Source: JAUIAI01 sp049680625 (GTDB taxonomy: Bacteria > Pseudomonadota > Gammaproteobacteria > Burkholderiales > Burkholderiaceae_E). From it: DNA of 64,000 bases. Where the stretch lies: positions 1 to 64,000 of the forward strand of contig JBAUID010000223.1 in NCBI GenBank assembly GCA_049680625.1, written 5' to 3'. A program made the translations under genes and the position numbers. Of this stretch, positions 1 to 7,516 are shown in pieces (within the stretch, counting starts at the first letter, position 1; each line of letters starts with the position of its first letter). The notes beneath the pieces are model-generated. The model saw nothing but the letters and a program-made list of their open reading frames with translations, did no database searches and was not told the origin of the DNA.

Positions 1-1088
1 CTCTCGGGTCTCGCAATGATGTCTGGTGCGCATCGATCGAACACAAGCTTGGTATTCATGGCAGCCCGACAGCCGTGCTCATCTTCGGTGACGACAAAGG
101 AGAGGTTGGGCCTGGTGCAATCGGCTATTTGGTCGGCGAGGAAAACCAGGGGCTGAAGTACATGTTCATCATGATGAATGCGGCCCGGTTTGCTGTTGGT
201 ATGCAAGGAATCTCCGTTTCAGAGCGTGCTTATCAAAAGGCATTGGGTTATGCCCGTGATCGTATACAAGGCAATGAGGTGTCCGGGTCCAATGGGCCGG
301 TAAGCATTATTCATCACCCGGATGTCCGCCGTATGCTGATGACAATGAAGTCGATGACCGAAGGGGCACGGTCGCTTGCCTACGTGGCGGCAGCCGCTTC
401 GGATGCGGCGCGTCACGGAGCCGACGAACAAACCCGGGCTGAAAACAAAGCTGTTTACGAGTATTTGGTTCCGATTGTCAAAGGATGGTCGACCGAGATG
501 TCACTTGAAGTCACGTCGCTTGGCGTCCAAGTACATGGCGGGATGGGTTTCATCGAAGAAACCGGGGCTGCACAGTATTACCGGGATGCCAGAATTCTGA
601 CAATTTATGAAGGCACGACTGCCATCCAGGCCAACGATCTGGTCGGCCGCAAGACCGCACGCGATGGCGGTAAAGTAGCGCATGTCTTAATTCAACAGAT
701 CCGCGCAACGGAATCAGAACTTGCCGGTTTCGAATCCGGAGACCTGGCCGTTATTGGTGACCATCTGGCCGCGGCCAGTGTTGCCCTCGAAGATGTCGTA
801 GAGTTTGTTGTTGAATCATTTAAGTCTGATATTCGTGGAGTTTTTGCGGGCAGCGTTCCGTATTTGCGAATGGCCGGCATTGTTTTGAGTGGTTGGCAGT
901 TGGCCCGGGCGGCGTTGGCTGCTCATCAGCTTATCGGACAACCAGGTCAGGATGACAGTTTCCTGAAGGCAAAAATCATTACAGCCCGCTTTTTTGCCGA
1001 CCACATGCTTGTTCAGGCGGCAGCATTGCGCTCTAGTATTGTGGTTGGTTCGCGCGGGGCCCTGGCCCTGGCTGAAGACCAGTTCTGA
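1..1088 (+). CDS. acyl-CoA dehydrogenase, C-terminal part (5' end outside window)
   Basis: This is a flavin-dependent acyl-CoA dehydrogenase that introduces a trans-2,3 double bond into an acyl-CoA thioester. The reading frame is already open at position 3, so the N-terminal domain lies outside the window. Visible parts are the middle-domain stretch IEHKLGIHGSP, then GYLVGEENQGLKYMF, and the C-terminal helical domain. The expected catalytic glutamate is in YEGTTAIQANDLVGRK, about residue 205 of the visible part. About 150 residues follow that motif, as in the long dehydrogenases of the DmdC/AidB-like group that carry an extra C-terminal domain. The exact substrate cannot be told. It stops at 1088, converging on the minus-strand gene that follows. 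Confidence 0.93.
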   Translation, partial: LGSRNDVWCASIEHKLGIHGSPTAVLIFGDDKGEVGPGAIGYLVGEENQGLKYMFIMMNAARFAVGMQGISVSERAYQKALGYARDRIQGNEVSGSNGPVSIIHHPDVRRMLMTMKSMTEGARSLAYVAAAASDAARHGADEQTRAENKAVYEYLVPIVKGWSTEMSLEVTSLGVQVHGGMGFIEETGAAQYYRDARILTIYEGTTAIQANDLVGRKTARDGGKVAHVLIQQIRATESELAGFESGDLAVIGDHLAAASVALEDVVEFVVESFKSDIRGVFAGSVPYLRMAGIVLSGWQLARAALAAHQLIGQPGQDDSFLKAKIITARFFADHMLVQAAALRSSIVVGSRGALALAEDQF

Positions 1089-1095
1089 TTGAAGT

Positions 1096-2106
1096 TTATT
1101 GCGGGTCGTTAAGTAGTAAAGTCGCCCTGATTGCACCATGGTCAGACTGAGACTGAACCGATTTTTCGTTCAAATGATCATTGAAGTAATCAACCCGCAA
1201 TACTTCTCCAATTGAGCGTTTGCTTTCGCGCAGGAATTCTTCCGATAGCAGTATATGGTCGATGCTATCGGGCTCATCCAGGTGTATTTTTGTATAGCCA
1301 AGGTCACGCTTGAGCGCATTGGGTCGTTGTAAGGCGCTGGCATGCCATAGCAGGATGTCGCGCCTTTCGCGCTGACGTACCAGCATGCGTCCGGTAACAA
1401 GCTCGGTAGTCATTGCCTTGGCGTGATCATTGAAATCACCAAGAACTATTACCGGCATACTGGTGCCGTGCAAGTCATTTAAGACAAGGTAGCGTAGTGC
1501 CGCTGACTCGGCGGCGCGAATCATCAACGAACGTAGATGAGCTCGGGTTTCAATCACCGGGTTATCCATATCTTCACTAACGAAGCTTTCACCACTACCC
1601 GATTGCAGGCGTTTTGGCCGGCGCGACTTTAGATGGACAACGTAAACGCGGGCAGGCACGCTTCGGCCGGCATGGGCCAGGTTCACCGTTACCCCAAGCA
1701 CCGGTCGTGAAAACGATTCGTGGCGATAATCTGCAATGCCAATTTCCGGTGCGCCGGGTAGGGTTATTTGGAATTGCTCGGCCAGCGTCTCACTGGAGCT
1801 GGCTTCAGAAAGCAACTCGAGTCGGGTAACGAGGCCAACCCTGGGTAAATTGGCATTACCGTCTGCACCTGGAGCAATAACACTCGCTTTTTTCATCACG
1901 CTGGAGCGAGTCGCGCAATCGCGTAGCGCTTGTTCGTCAAAAACCTCTTGTACGCCGAGCAGCTCGCAGCGTAACTGGTCAAACATTCCACCCAGCCATC
2001 GGGTTTTTTGTCGATACTGCGACTCGCTATAGCCTTGCTGCGAATAAAAGGGCCGGTTCGGCAAGCGCAGGTTGAGCAGATTAAAACTGCCGATACGAAC
2101 GTCCAG
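1096..2106 (-). CDS. endonuclease/exonuclease/phosphatase family protein
   Basis: This is a metal-dependent phosphoesterase of the EEP fold (DNase I, exonuclease III and sphingomyelinase superfamily). The catalytic landmarks are LLGVQEVF (metal-binding Glu), VVHLKSRRP, VLGDFNDHA and the terminal SDH in QSDHGAIRA. The substrate is unknown. Start choice is a problem. The first conventional start in frame, TTG at 2064, would remove the conserved first strand SFNLLNL, whose Asn belongs to the active site. The frame stays open upstream to a TAA near 2124, and the only start-like codon that keeps the motif is CTG at 2106, with GAGAG a few bases before it. I therefore extend the gene to 2106 with moderate confidence. 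It follows the gene at 2122-2997 by about 15 bases, so the two are probably cotranscribed. Confidence 0.82.
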   Translation of the reverse strand: MDVRIGSFNLLNLRLPNRPFYSQQGYSESQYRQKTRWLGGMFDQLRCELLGVQEVFDEQALRDCATRSSVMKKASVIAPGADGNANLPRVGLVTRLELLSEASSSETLAEQFQITLPGAPEIGIADYRHESFSRPVLGVTVNLAHAGRSVPARVYVVHLKSRRPKRLQSGSGESFVSEDMDNPVIETRAHLRSLMIRAAESAALRYLVLNDLHGTSMPVIVLGDFNDHAKAMTTELVTGRMLVRQRERRDILLWHASALQRPNALKRDLGYTKIHLDEPDSIDHILLSEEFLRESKRSIGEVLRVDYFNDHLNEKSVQSQSDHGAIRATLLLNDPQ

Positions 2107-2121
2107 GGTTAGCTCTCTTGA

Positions 2122-2997
2122 TTAGTTAGCTTCACGAAAGCGGGAACAGTCGCGAACTTGATTCCACTTTCCTTCGCAAAAACTTTGCCGGACCCGATCG
2201 TTGCAGGCAATTCGCGCGAAGAATCCAAGCCGACTACATTCGCTGGTCTGTAATTGTTCGAGGCTGAATTGCTTTGGTGGGGCGCTTTGTTGCGGTGGCA
2301 CCGCCTGTTGGCGGTTGTTTTCGGTTGCGGGTTGGGTTGGCTGTCCGGCGCGGTCAATGCCCGCGATCATCGAGCCTATTTTGTCATCAGTTGTTTCCGG
2401 TGCGAGACCCTGGCGTGGCATGTTTTGATTGCCTTGAATGATAATTGCGTCTGATGATGGAATACCTTCCCCTTCACGTAACTGCGGCAATCCAAATTCG
2501 GATCCGTTGACAGGCATACCACCGGCAATGACGCTATTTGTCATGTCTTGGGGAGGCGGTAGGTAGCCACCACCATCAGGCCGAATGACTTGAGTATCGA
2601 TTAGGGTTTCCGGCACGGCAGCAATCTCGGGGGGCAGGGCGGACTGGCGCCGCTCACGCTCGTAGATCTCAACCGAGGCCGGAGCTATCCAGCCCTGGGT
2701 TTTCATTAAGTCAACCGACGCCGGTATTCGTTGTGGCTTTCCTGAAGGCTCCTGGGATTGGTCACTTTCTTTTTTATCTAAATCGAAGCCTGCGACTTCC
2801 GGCGCGCTGGCATGAATAGCACGAATCGAAAAACTGCCAACTGCGATCACGCAAGCCAGCGCGAGCGCATAGAGAAGGGCTGGCCTGACCTTATATTTTG
2901 GCTCTGATTTCTTGGGTTGGCGAATTCGGGTGCGCGGCTTATCGCCACCGGCCGATCTGCTGGTTTGTCGCTTGGTTTTTCGTTCCGCTGTTGCCAT
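2122..2997 (-). CDS. unknown single-pass membrane protein with cysteine-containing C-terminus
   Basis: I do not recognise a characterised family. The 291-residue product starts with a very basic region rich in Lys, Arg and Pro (residues 1-40). One hydrophobic segment follows at about 42-62 (ALLYALALACVIAVGSFS), then a long low-complexity linker rich in Gln, Pro and Gly. The C-terminal part, about residues 252-285, holds four cysteines (SECSRLGFF, IACNDRVR, SFCEGKW, RDCSRF). This looks like a small disulfide or metal-binding module on the far side of the membrane. The charge pattern suggests a cytoplasmic N-terminus and periplasmic C-terminus. It sits upstream of the EEP-fold gene in a likely two-gene operon and is divergent from the LexA-box promoter. 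Confidence 0.7.
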   Translation of the reverse strand: MATAERKTKRQTSRSAGGDKPRTRIRQPKKSEPKYKVRPALLYALALACVIAVGSFSIRAIHASAPEVAGFDLDKKESDQSQEPSGKPQRIPASVDLMKTQGWIAPASVEIYERERRQSALPPEIAAVPETLIDTQVIRPDGGGYLPPPQDMTNSVIAGGMPVNGSEFGLPQLREGEGIPSSDAIIIQGNQNMPRQGLAPETTDDKIGSMIAGIDRAGQPTQPATENNRQQAVPPQQSAPPKQFSLEQLQTSECSRLGFFARIACNDRVRQSFCEGKWNQVRDCSRFREAN

Positions 2998-3011
2998 CGG
3001 GCTGTGGGGTC

Positions 3012-3054
3012 TTGAAGGGTTTGAATCGGTCGGATATACTGTGTATATGTACAG
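3012..3054 (+). promoter_or_regulatory. sigma-70-like promoter overlapped by a perfect LexA (SOS) box
   Basis: TTGAAG at 3012-3017 and TATACT at 3035-3040 are separated by exactly 17 bases. CTGTGTATATGTACAG at 3039-3054 matches the CTGT-N8-ACAG LexA operator used in beta- and gammaproteobacteria. The operator covers the end of the -10 and the expected start site, the right place for repression. The promoter points at the radical SAM gene starting at 3174. Confidence 0.8.
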
Positions 3055-3083
3055 TATTGGTTTGAACGCGTTAGTTCAACAGG

Positions 3084-3125
3084 TTTTTTCAACACGTTTG
3101 TTCATTTTTTCAACACGTTTGTTCA
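3084..3125. repeat. two perfect 21-bp tandem repeats
   Basis: The unit starts TTTTTTCAACACG and ends TTTGTTCA. It occurs at 3084-3104 and again at 3105-3125 without a mismatch. A degenerate partial copy, GTTCAACAGG, precedes it at about 3074. The repeats lie in the leader between the LexA box and the radical SAM start codon. Confidence 0.9.
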
Positions 3126-3173
3126 ATCAACCCCTAATGGTCGCATATTGTCACGTCTGTCGCGTCTGAAACG

Positions 3174-4604
3174 ATGAACACATCGTCGAAATCGAACTTC
3201 CCCGGTGCAGTCAAGGTTTGGCACAGCCCAGATGCGGACGCAATGGCAGCGTTCTCTGCAACTGCATGTCGTGCAAAAACCGTTAACGACGCGAGCAAGG
3301 CAGTCAAGCAGGTGCAGGCAATATCAACGGGATCAGCGGGATCAACGGAAAACCGCGCAAGCCGCGAAGCCGCAGATTCAATAGAGCCGGTCACTGAAGA
3401 GCCGGTTACAGCATTGACCACGGCAAAAGTTTTTAAAGGCCGGGGGGCCGTGTCACAGCCCCAGGGGCGGTTTGAGCAGTTTCAGCGAACCGTAGACGAC
3501 GATGGCTGGGCCCCGTTGGCGTTCACCAGGAGCGACTTGGGTGCCGAACACATGGGTGCTGAGCAACCGTCTGACCAACACAGTAAGCAATCGCCAAAGC
3601 ATCTGGCTGATGAACTCAACCAACCGGTTCTGGAGCGGGTATCCGACAGGCCAGCCCCTGCGACCCGGTTTCAGTTCCAGTCATCAACACGGGCTATCAG
3701 TCGCAACGATTCACCAGATATCTTTTTCGATCAGTCGGTTAACCCCTACCGGGGCTGTGAGCACGGATGCGTTTATTGTTATGCACGGCCCGGACATGCC
3801 TACGAAGGCCTGTCGCCCGGTCTGGACTTTGAGACCCGGATAATGGTCCGCCGTGAGCTTCCCGATCTGCTGGCGGCTGAGCTCGACCGGCGCTCTTATC
3901 AATGTGAACCGATCACAATTGGTGCCTTTACCGATGCTTACCAGCCGGCAGATCGCCGGTTTGGGCTGACCCGCAGGATTATCCAGGTTCTGCTGGCGCG
4001 GCGTCACCCGTTTACCATCATTACAAAAAATGCACTGGTCGAGCGCGACCTGGACTTGCTAACCCAGGCAGCCAGCCTCCAGTTGGTGGCCTGTTTCGTC
4101 TCTGTCACCTCGCTTGATCCGGCGCTTGCGAGGCAGTGGGAGCCACGGGCAAGTGCACCGTATCGTCGCCTTGAAACCATCAAACGGCTCAGTGATGCTG
4201 GTATTCCAACTGGGGTCATGGCTGCACCGTTAGTGCCCTTCGTGAATGATGTAGATCTCGAGAGAATTCTTAAAGCCGCCTCAGATGCTGGTGCCCTTAG
4301 TGCCCATTACACAGTATTACGCCTGCCCAACGAGGTATTGCCGGTTTTCCAGGATTGGCTGATGGCACAGTTCCCCGATCGTTACGTTCGGGTCATGAAC
4401 CGAATTCGCGATTTGCGTGGCGGACAGCGATTAAACGACACCGGATTCCACAGCCGAATGCGGGGTCAAGGACCATGGGCCGATTTAATTGCCAACCGGT
4501 TTAAGTTGGCTGCGAGGCGATATGGGCTAATGACAAGTCGCCCTCAGCTCAACTGCGGGTTATTCTCGCCTAATCCCGATGCGGCCCAGCAATCGCTGTT
4601 TTAG
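3174..4604 (+). CDS. PA0069-type radical SAM protein, SOS-controlled
   Basis: This is a radical S-adenosylmethionine enzyme related to spore photoproduct lyase (SplB) and to the Pseudomonas PA0069 family. The iron-sulfur motif is C-x3-C-x2-C in YRGCEHGCVYCYARPGH, near residue 198. The family-typical entry motif KGRGAVSQPQGRFE sits near residue 87, and the C-terminal half carries YTVLRLPNEVLPVFQDWL. About 85 residues before the entry motif are low-complexity and not part of the usual core, so either the protein has a tail here or translation starts later. No reaction is established for the family. The similarity to SplB and the LexA box just upstream fit a DNA-damage role, and I recall PA0069 being listed in the P. 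aeruginosa LexA regulon. Confidence 0.88.
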   Translation: MNTSSKSNFPGAVKVWHSPDADAMAAFSATACRAKTVNDASKAVKQVQAISTGSAGSTENRASREAADSIEPVTEEPVTALTTAKVFKGRGAVSQPQGRFEQFQRTVDDDGWAPLAFTRSDLGAEHMGAEQPSDQHSKQSPKHLADELNQPVLERVSDRPAPATRFQFQSSTRAISRNDSPDIFFDQSVNPYRGCEHGCVYCYARPGHAYEGLSPGLDFETRIMVRRELPDLLAAELDRRSYQCEPITIGAFTDAYQPADRRFGLTRRIIQVLLARRHPFTIITKNALVERDLDLLTQAASLQLVACFVSVTSLDPALARQWEPRASAPYRRLETIKRLSDAGIPTGVMAAPLVPFVNDVDLERILKAASDAGALSAHYTVLRLPNEVLPVFQDWLMAQFPDRYVRVMNRIRDLRGGQRLNDTGFHSRMRGQGPWADLIANRFKLAARRYGLMTSRPQLNCGLFSPNPDAAQQSLF

Positions 4605-4727
4605 CGCTTGCCGTAATTTCAACCGAACAAAACCGCATGCATTCCGGCATTCCGGCATTGCGAGGCCGTCTGACATTCCAAATCCAGGGGGAATGGCAAA
4701 TAAACCCCCCGAAACACGCCACGGAAG

Positions 4728-4736
4728 TGCTAGAAT
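4728..4736 (+). promoter_or_regulatory. extended -10 promoter element before rpsP
   Basis: TGC followed by TAGAAT forms an extended -10. The expected start site is about 35 bases before the rpsP start codon. No good -35 is visible, as expected for extended -10 promoters. The same layout appears before ffs and carA. Confidence 0.45.
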
Positions 4737-4773
4737 CGCGGGTTACATTCAAGACATCTAAACAGAGGGAATC

Positions 4774-5184
4774 ATGGTCGTTATCCGCCTCTCACGTGGC
4801 GGCGCCAAACAGCGTCCGTTTTACAACATCGTTGCGACCGATCGGCGAAATCGCCGGGACGGTCGATTCCTGGAGCGGGTTGGCTTTTACAACCCAATGG
4901 CTTCAGGCGGTGAACAGCCGATTGCGATCCAACTCGATCGCATCGAGTACTGGACAGGGCGTGGTGCCCAGGTTTCTGACGCAGTCAGCCGCCTGATCAA
5001 AGAACAAACTCGCGAAGGTGATGCCAAACCATCGAAGAAAAAGACTCGCGCAATGAAAAAGAAAGCAGCGGCTGCGGCTGATGCGATGGCTGCTGCTGAA
5101 GAAGCTAAAGCGTCAGCGGATGCAGCAGCTGCTGACGAATCAAAAGCAGCCGATGGCGCCGAGGAAGACAAAGCCGCTGAGTAA
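4774..5184 (+). CDS. rpsP: 30S ribosomal protein S16
   Basis: S16 is a small-subunit ribosomal protein that helps 16S rRNA folding. The opening MVVIRLSRGGAKQRPFYNIV and the segment DGRFLERVGFYNP are diagnostic. The ribosome binding site GAGGGAATC is immediately upstream. At 136 residues it is longer than the usual 80-90. The excess is a C-terminal tail of Ala, Lys and Glu/Asp from about residue 88, low-complexity and probably unstructured. It is the first gene of the rpsP-rimM-trmD-rplS group. Confidence 0.98.
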   Translation: MVVIRLSRGGAKQRPFYNIVATDRRNRRDGRFLERVGFYNPMASGGEQPIAIQLDRIEYWTGRGAQVSDAVSRLIKEQTREGDAKPSKKKTRAMKKKAAAAADAMAAAEEAKASADAAAADESKAADGAEEDKAAE

Positions 5185-5304
5185 GCAAAGTCATCGGCTG
5201 CGGCCATTGTCAGCCGGTACTTTCTTCATATTTATTGCTTGCCGGCATTTTGTTGGCACTTTGTTCCAGTACAAGCTTTTTTTCAAACCTGCTAGTACTG
5301 CACT

Positions 5305-5952
5305 GTGAGCACCCAGCGAGAATCCAACCCGCGTATTTCTCCACCGGCCGATCTGGTGTCGGTGGGAAGGATCTTGGGTGCGTACGGTGTTCGCGGCTGG
5401 GTTCGGATTGACCCGTTTGCCGGACATCAATCGGTTTTGCACGATGCCACCCATGTCTGGCTCAAAGGCCAGGGCAAGCTCGAGTCATTTCAAGTTCTGC
5501 AAATAAAGGAGCATAGCGGCCAGTTGGTTGCGTCGATTGCTGTTGCGTCGATTGCGAGCCCAGATAACGATAAACCCGGCGAGAAGGTAAATGTGGTCGT
5601 CGACCGCGATTATGCTGCATCGCTGAAAGGCAGGGAAATTCTGGTCAGCCGCGCTGACTTCCCGCCGGCTGACGACAACGAATTTTACTGGGTCGACTTA
5701 ATCGGATGTGCCGTGGACAACATTCACGGTGAGCACCTTGGCGAGGTCGTGCGGATGGAAGATCACGGTGCCGACCCGGTGATGCGAATTGAAGAAAAAC
5801 CAGACGATCGGACAGAGATCGCCGAGCCGGGCGCGCAATCATCAGCCCGGGTTTGCCGGGTTCGATTAATTCCTTTTGTCGCCGCTTTTGTCACTGAGGT
5901 CAGCCTCGACCGGCGTCGCATAACGGTCAATTGGGATACCGGGTGGGACTGA
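5305..5952 (+). CDS. rimM: ribosome maturation factor RimM
   Basis: RimM binds S19 and assists maturation of the 30S head. The N-terminal motif VGRILGAYGVRGWVRIDPF and the PRC-barrel segment EFYWVDLIGCAVDN, followed by LGEVVRMEDHGADPVM, identify it. It ends in the typical IPFVAAFV...ITVNWD. At 215 residues it exceeds the usual 170-185. The extra length is an insertion of repeated VASIA near residue 70, a second insert near residue 165 and a short N-terminal tail. The start is GTG. The gene lies between rpsP and trmD in the conserved order. Confidence 0.96.
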   Translation: MSTQRESNPRISPPADLVSVGRILGAYGVRGWVRIDPFAGHQSVLHDATHVWLKGQGKLESFQVLQIKEHSGQLVASIAVASIASPDNDKPGEKVNVVVDRDYAASLKGREILVSRADFPPADDNEFYWVDLIGCAVDNIHGEHLGEVVRMEDHGADPVMRIEEKPDDRTEIAEPGAQSSARVCRVRLIPFVAAFVTEVSLDRRRITVNWDTGWD

Positions 5953-5991
5953 TGCTAACCGGTTGGGTGTCCCTGGTCTGCCTACTGCCTT

Positions 5992-6738
5992 ATGCGAATT
6001 GACGTTGTAAGTATTTTTCCCGAAATGTTTGACAGCGTGACCGCTGTTGGCATTACTTCGCGTGCGATTGAGCGCGGCTTATGGTCGCTGAAGTGCTGGA
6101 ATCCGCGCGACTTTGTTGAGAGCTCGTATCGACGGGTTGACGACCGGCCGTATGGCGGCGGCCCCGGTATGGTTATGCTCGCTGAGCCATTGGCAAAAAC
6201 GCTGCAGGCGATATCGGTTGATCAGGCGGGCCGGGACGCACCAGTATTTTTAATGAGCCCACAGGGCAGGCCGCTAACCCACGACCGGGTGGTAGAACTG
6301 GCCACCCTGGACGCGATGACCATTGTTGCCGGACGCTACGAAGGGGTTGACCAGCGGTTCGTCGACCGCCATGTGACCGAGGCGTTTTGCATTGGGGATT
6401 TTGTTGTCTCCGGCGGAGAGCTGCCCGCAATGATGCTCGTTGATGCTGTTGTCCGGTTGCTCCCAGGCGCAGTCAATGACCCGGACTCGGTGGTTCAGGA
6501 GTCGTTTGCCGACGGGTTGCTGGACTGTCCTCACTACACCCGGCCCGAGCAATTCGACGGCACGGCGGTGCCTGGGGCGCTGATGTCAGGGGATCACAAA
6601 CGGATTGCCGCGTGGCGGCGCTGTCACGCGTTGCGCACTACCGCCAGGGTTCGGCCTGAGCTTATCGCGAGCCTTCGTTCCCAGGGACTATTATCAGCTC
6701 AGGATGAGGCCTGGCTGGCCGGGGCTGAGGTGGCTTGA
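5992..6738 (+). CDS. trmD: tRNA (guanine-N1)-methyltransferase
   Basis: TrmD methylates N1 of G37 in tRNAs reading CNN codons and so prevents frameshifting. It is a SPOUT enzyme with a trefoil knot that holds S-adenosylmethionine. Diagnostic stretches are MRIDVVSIFPEMF at the start, RPYGGGPGMVM, GRYEGVDQRF and GDFVVSGGELPAMM in the knot. The length of 248 residues is normal. It follows rimM after 39 bases. The ribosome binding site is poor, so coupling to rimM translation is possible. Confidence 0.98.
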   Translation: MRIDVVSIFPEMFDSVTAVGITSRAIERGLWSLKCWNPRDFVESSYRRVDDRPYGGGPGMVMLAEPLAKTLQAISVDQAGRDAPVFLMSPQGRPLTHDRVVELATLDAMTIVAGRYEGVDQRFVDRHVTEAFCIGDFVVSGGELPAMMLVDAVVRLLPGAVNDPDSVVQESFADGLLDCPHYTRPEQFDGTAVPGALMSGDHKRIAAWRRCHALRTTARVRPELIASLRSQGLLSAQDEAWLAGAEVA

Positions 6739-7079
6739 CTCGGGCTGCTTAGGCAGTCATTGCCGGCGCGCTATTGCCGGCACTGCGGCTCAACGGCGCC
6801 TGTTGCCTGATACCGGCTTCAGGCTGGCAAAGAAGCTACCTGAGCGAGTGAAATATGCCTATAATTGCGGGTTCATCCTCTGTTGACTGGCATCGGGAAG
6901 CCTTGCTTGCCGAAAAACTTTCCGAAAATTCAGACGGTTCGAAATTTCGAACGACGAAATTTCCAACGAATACCAATCAACCCTGCCAATCAACCCTGCC
7001 TGGCCGGGCGACTGTGACCATGTTGCGCTGTAGCAGCTTGCACATCGCCGGTTTGATCAACAAGATGACGGAGAAATAA
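6739..7079 (+). other. 341-base gap between trmD and rplS with palindrome and promoter-like -10
   Basis: No convincing gene is present. A perfect TATAAT lies at 6860-6865 without a clear -35. A perfect 16-bp palindrome GTTCGAAATTTCGAAC is at 6937-6952. A short direct repeat, ATCAACCCTGCC, occurs near 6976 and 6988. The gap is long for this group, whose genes usually sit close together, so rplS may have its own promoter and a leader of about 200 bases. Confidence 0.5.
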
Positions 7080-7460
7080 GTGAATCTGATCGAGCAACTC
7101 GAAGCTGAAGAAATTAAGCGGCTTGCAAAAGAAATTCCCGAATTTGCACCGGGTGACACCGTCGTGGTGAGTGTCAACGTGATTGAAGGTACCCGTAGTC
7201 GGGTGCAGGCCTTCGAAGGTGTCGTCATCGGTCGCCGCAATCGCGGTCTTAACTCTGCGTTTACAGTACGCAAGATATCTTCCGGTGAAGGAGTTGAACG
7301 TACCTTTCAACTGTACTCGCCGCTGATTGCCAGTATTGATGTCAAGCGTCGTGGTGACGTAAGGCGCGCGAAACTCTACTACTTGCGCGACCGTTCAGGT
7401 AAGTCGGCTCGAATCAAAGAAAAACTGCCGAACCGTAAGGTTGTGCAGAAGAAGTCCTGA
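7080..7460 (+). CDS. rplS: 50S ribosomal protein L19
   Basis: L19 lies at the 30S-50S interface. Diagnostic stretches are FAPGDTVVVSVNVIEGTRSR, FEGVVIGRRNRGLNSAFTVR and DVKRRGDVRRAKLYYLRDR. The length of 126 residues is close to the usual 115-130. The start is GTG, supported by GGAG six bases upstream. Confidence 0.98.
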   Translation: MNLIEQLEAEEIKRLAKEIPEFAPGDTVVVSVNVIEGTRSRVQAFEGVVIGRRNRGLNSAFTVRKISSGEGVERTFQLYSPLIASIDVKRRGDVRRAKLYYLRDRSGKSARIKEKLPNRKVVQKKS

Positions 7461-7516
7461 CCCGGAAGAACGCACCGTCGGCCAGTGGTGAATCAACCCT
7501 GGCCACCCAGGCCACC

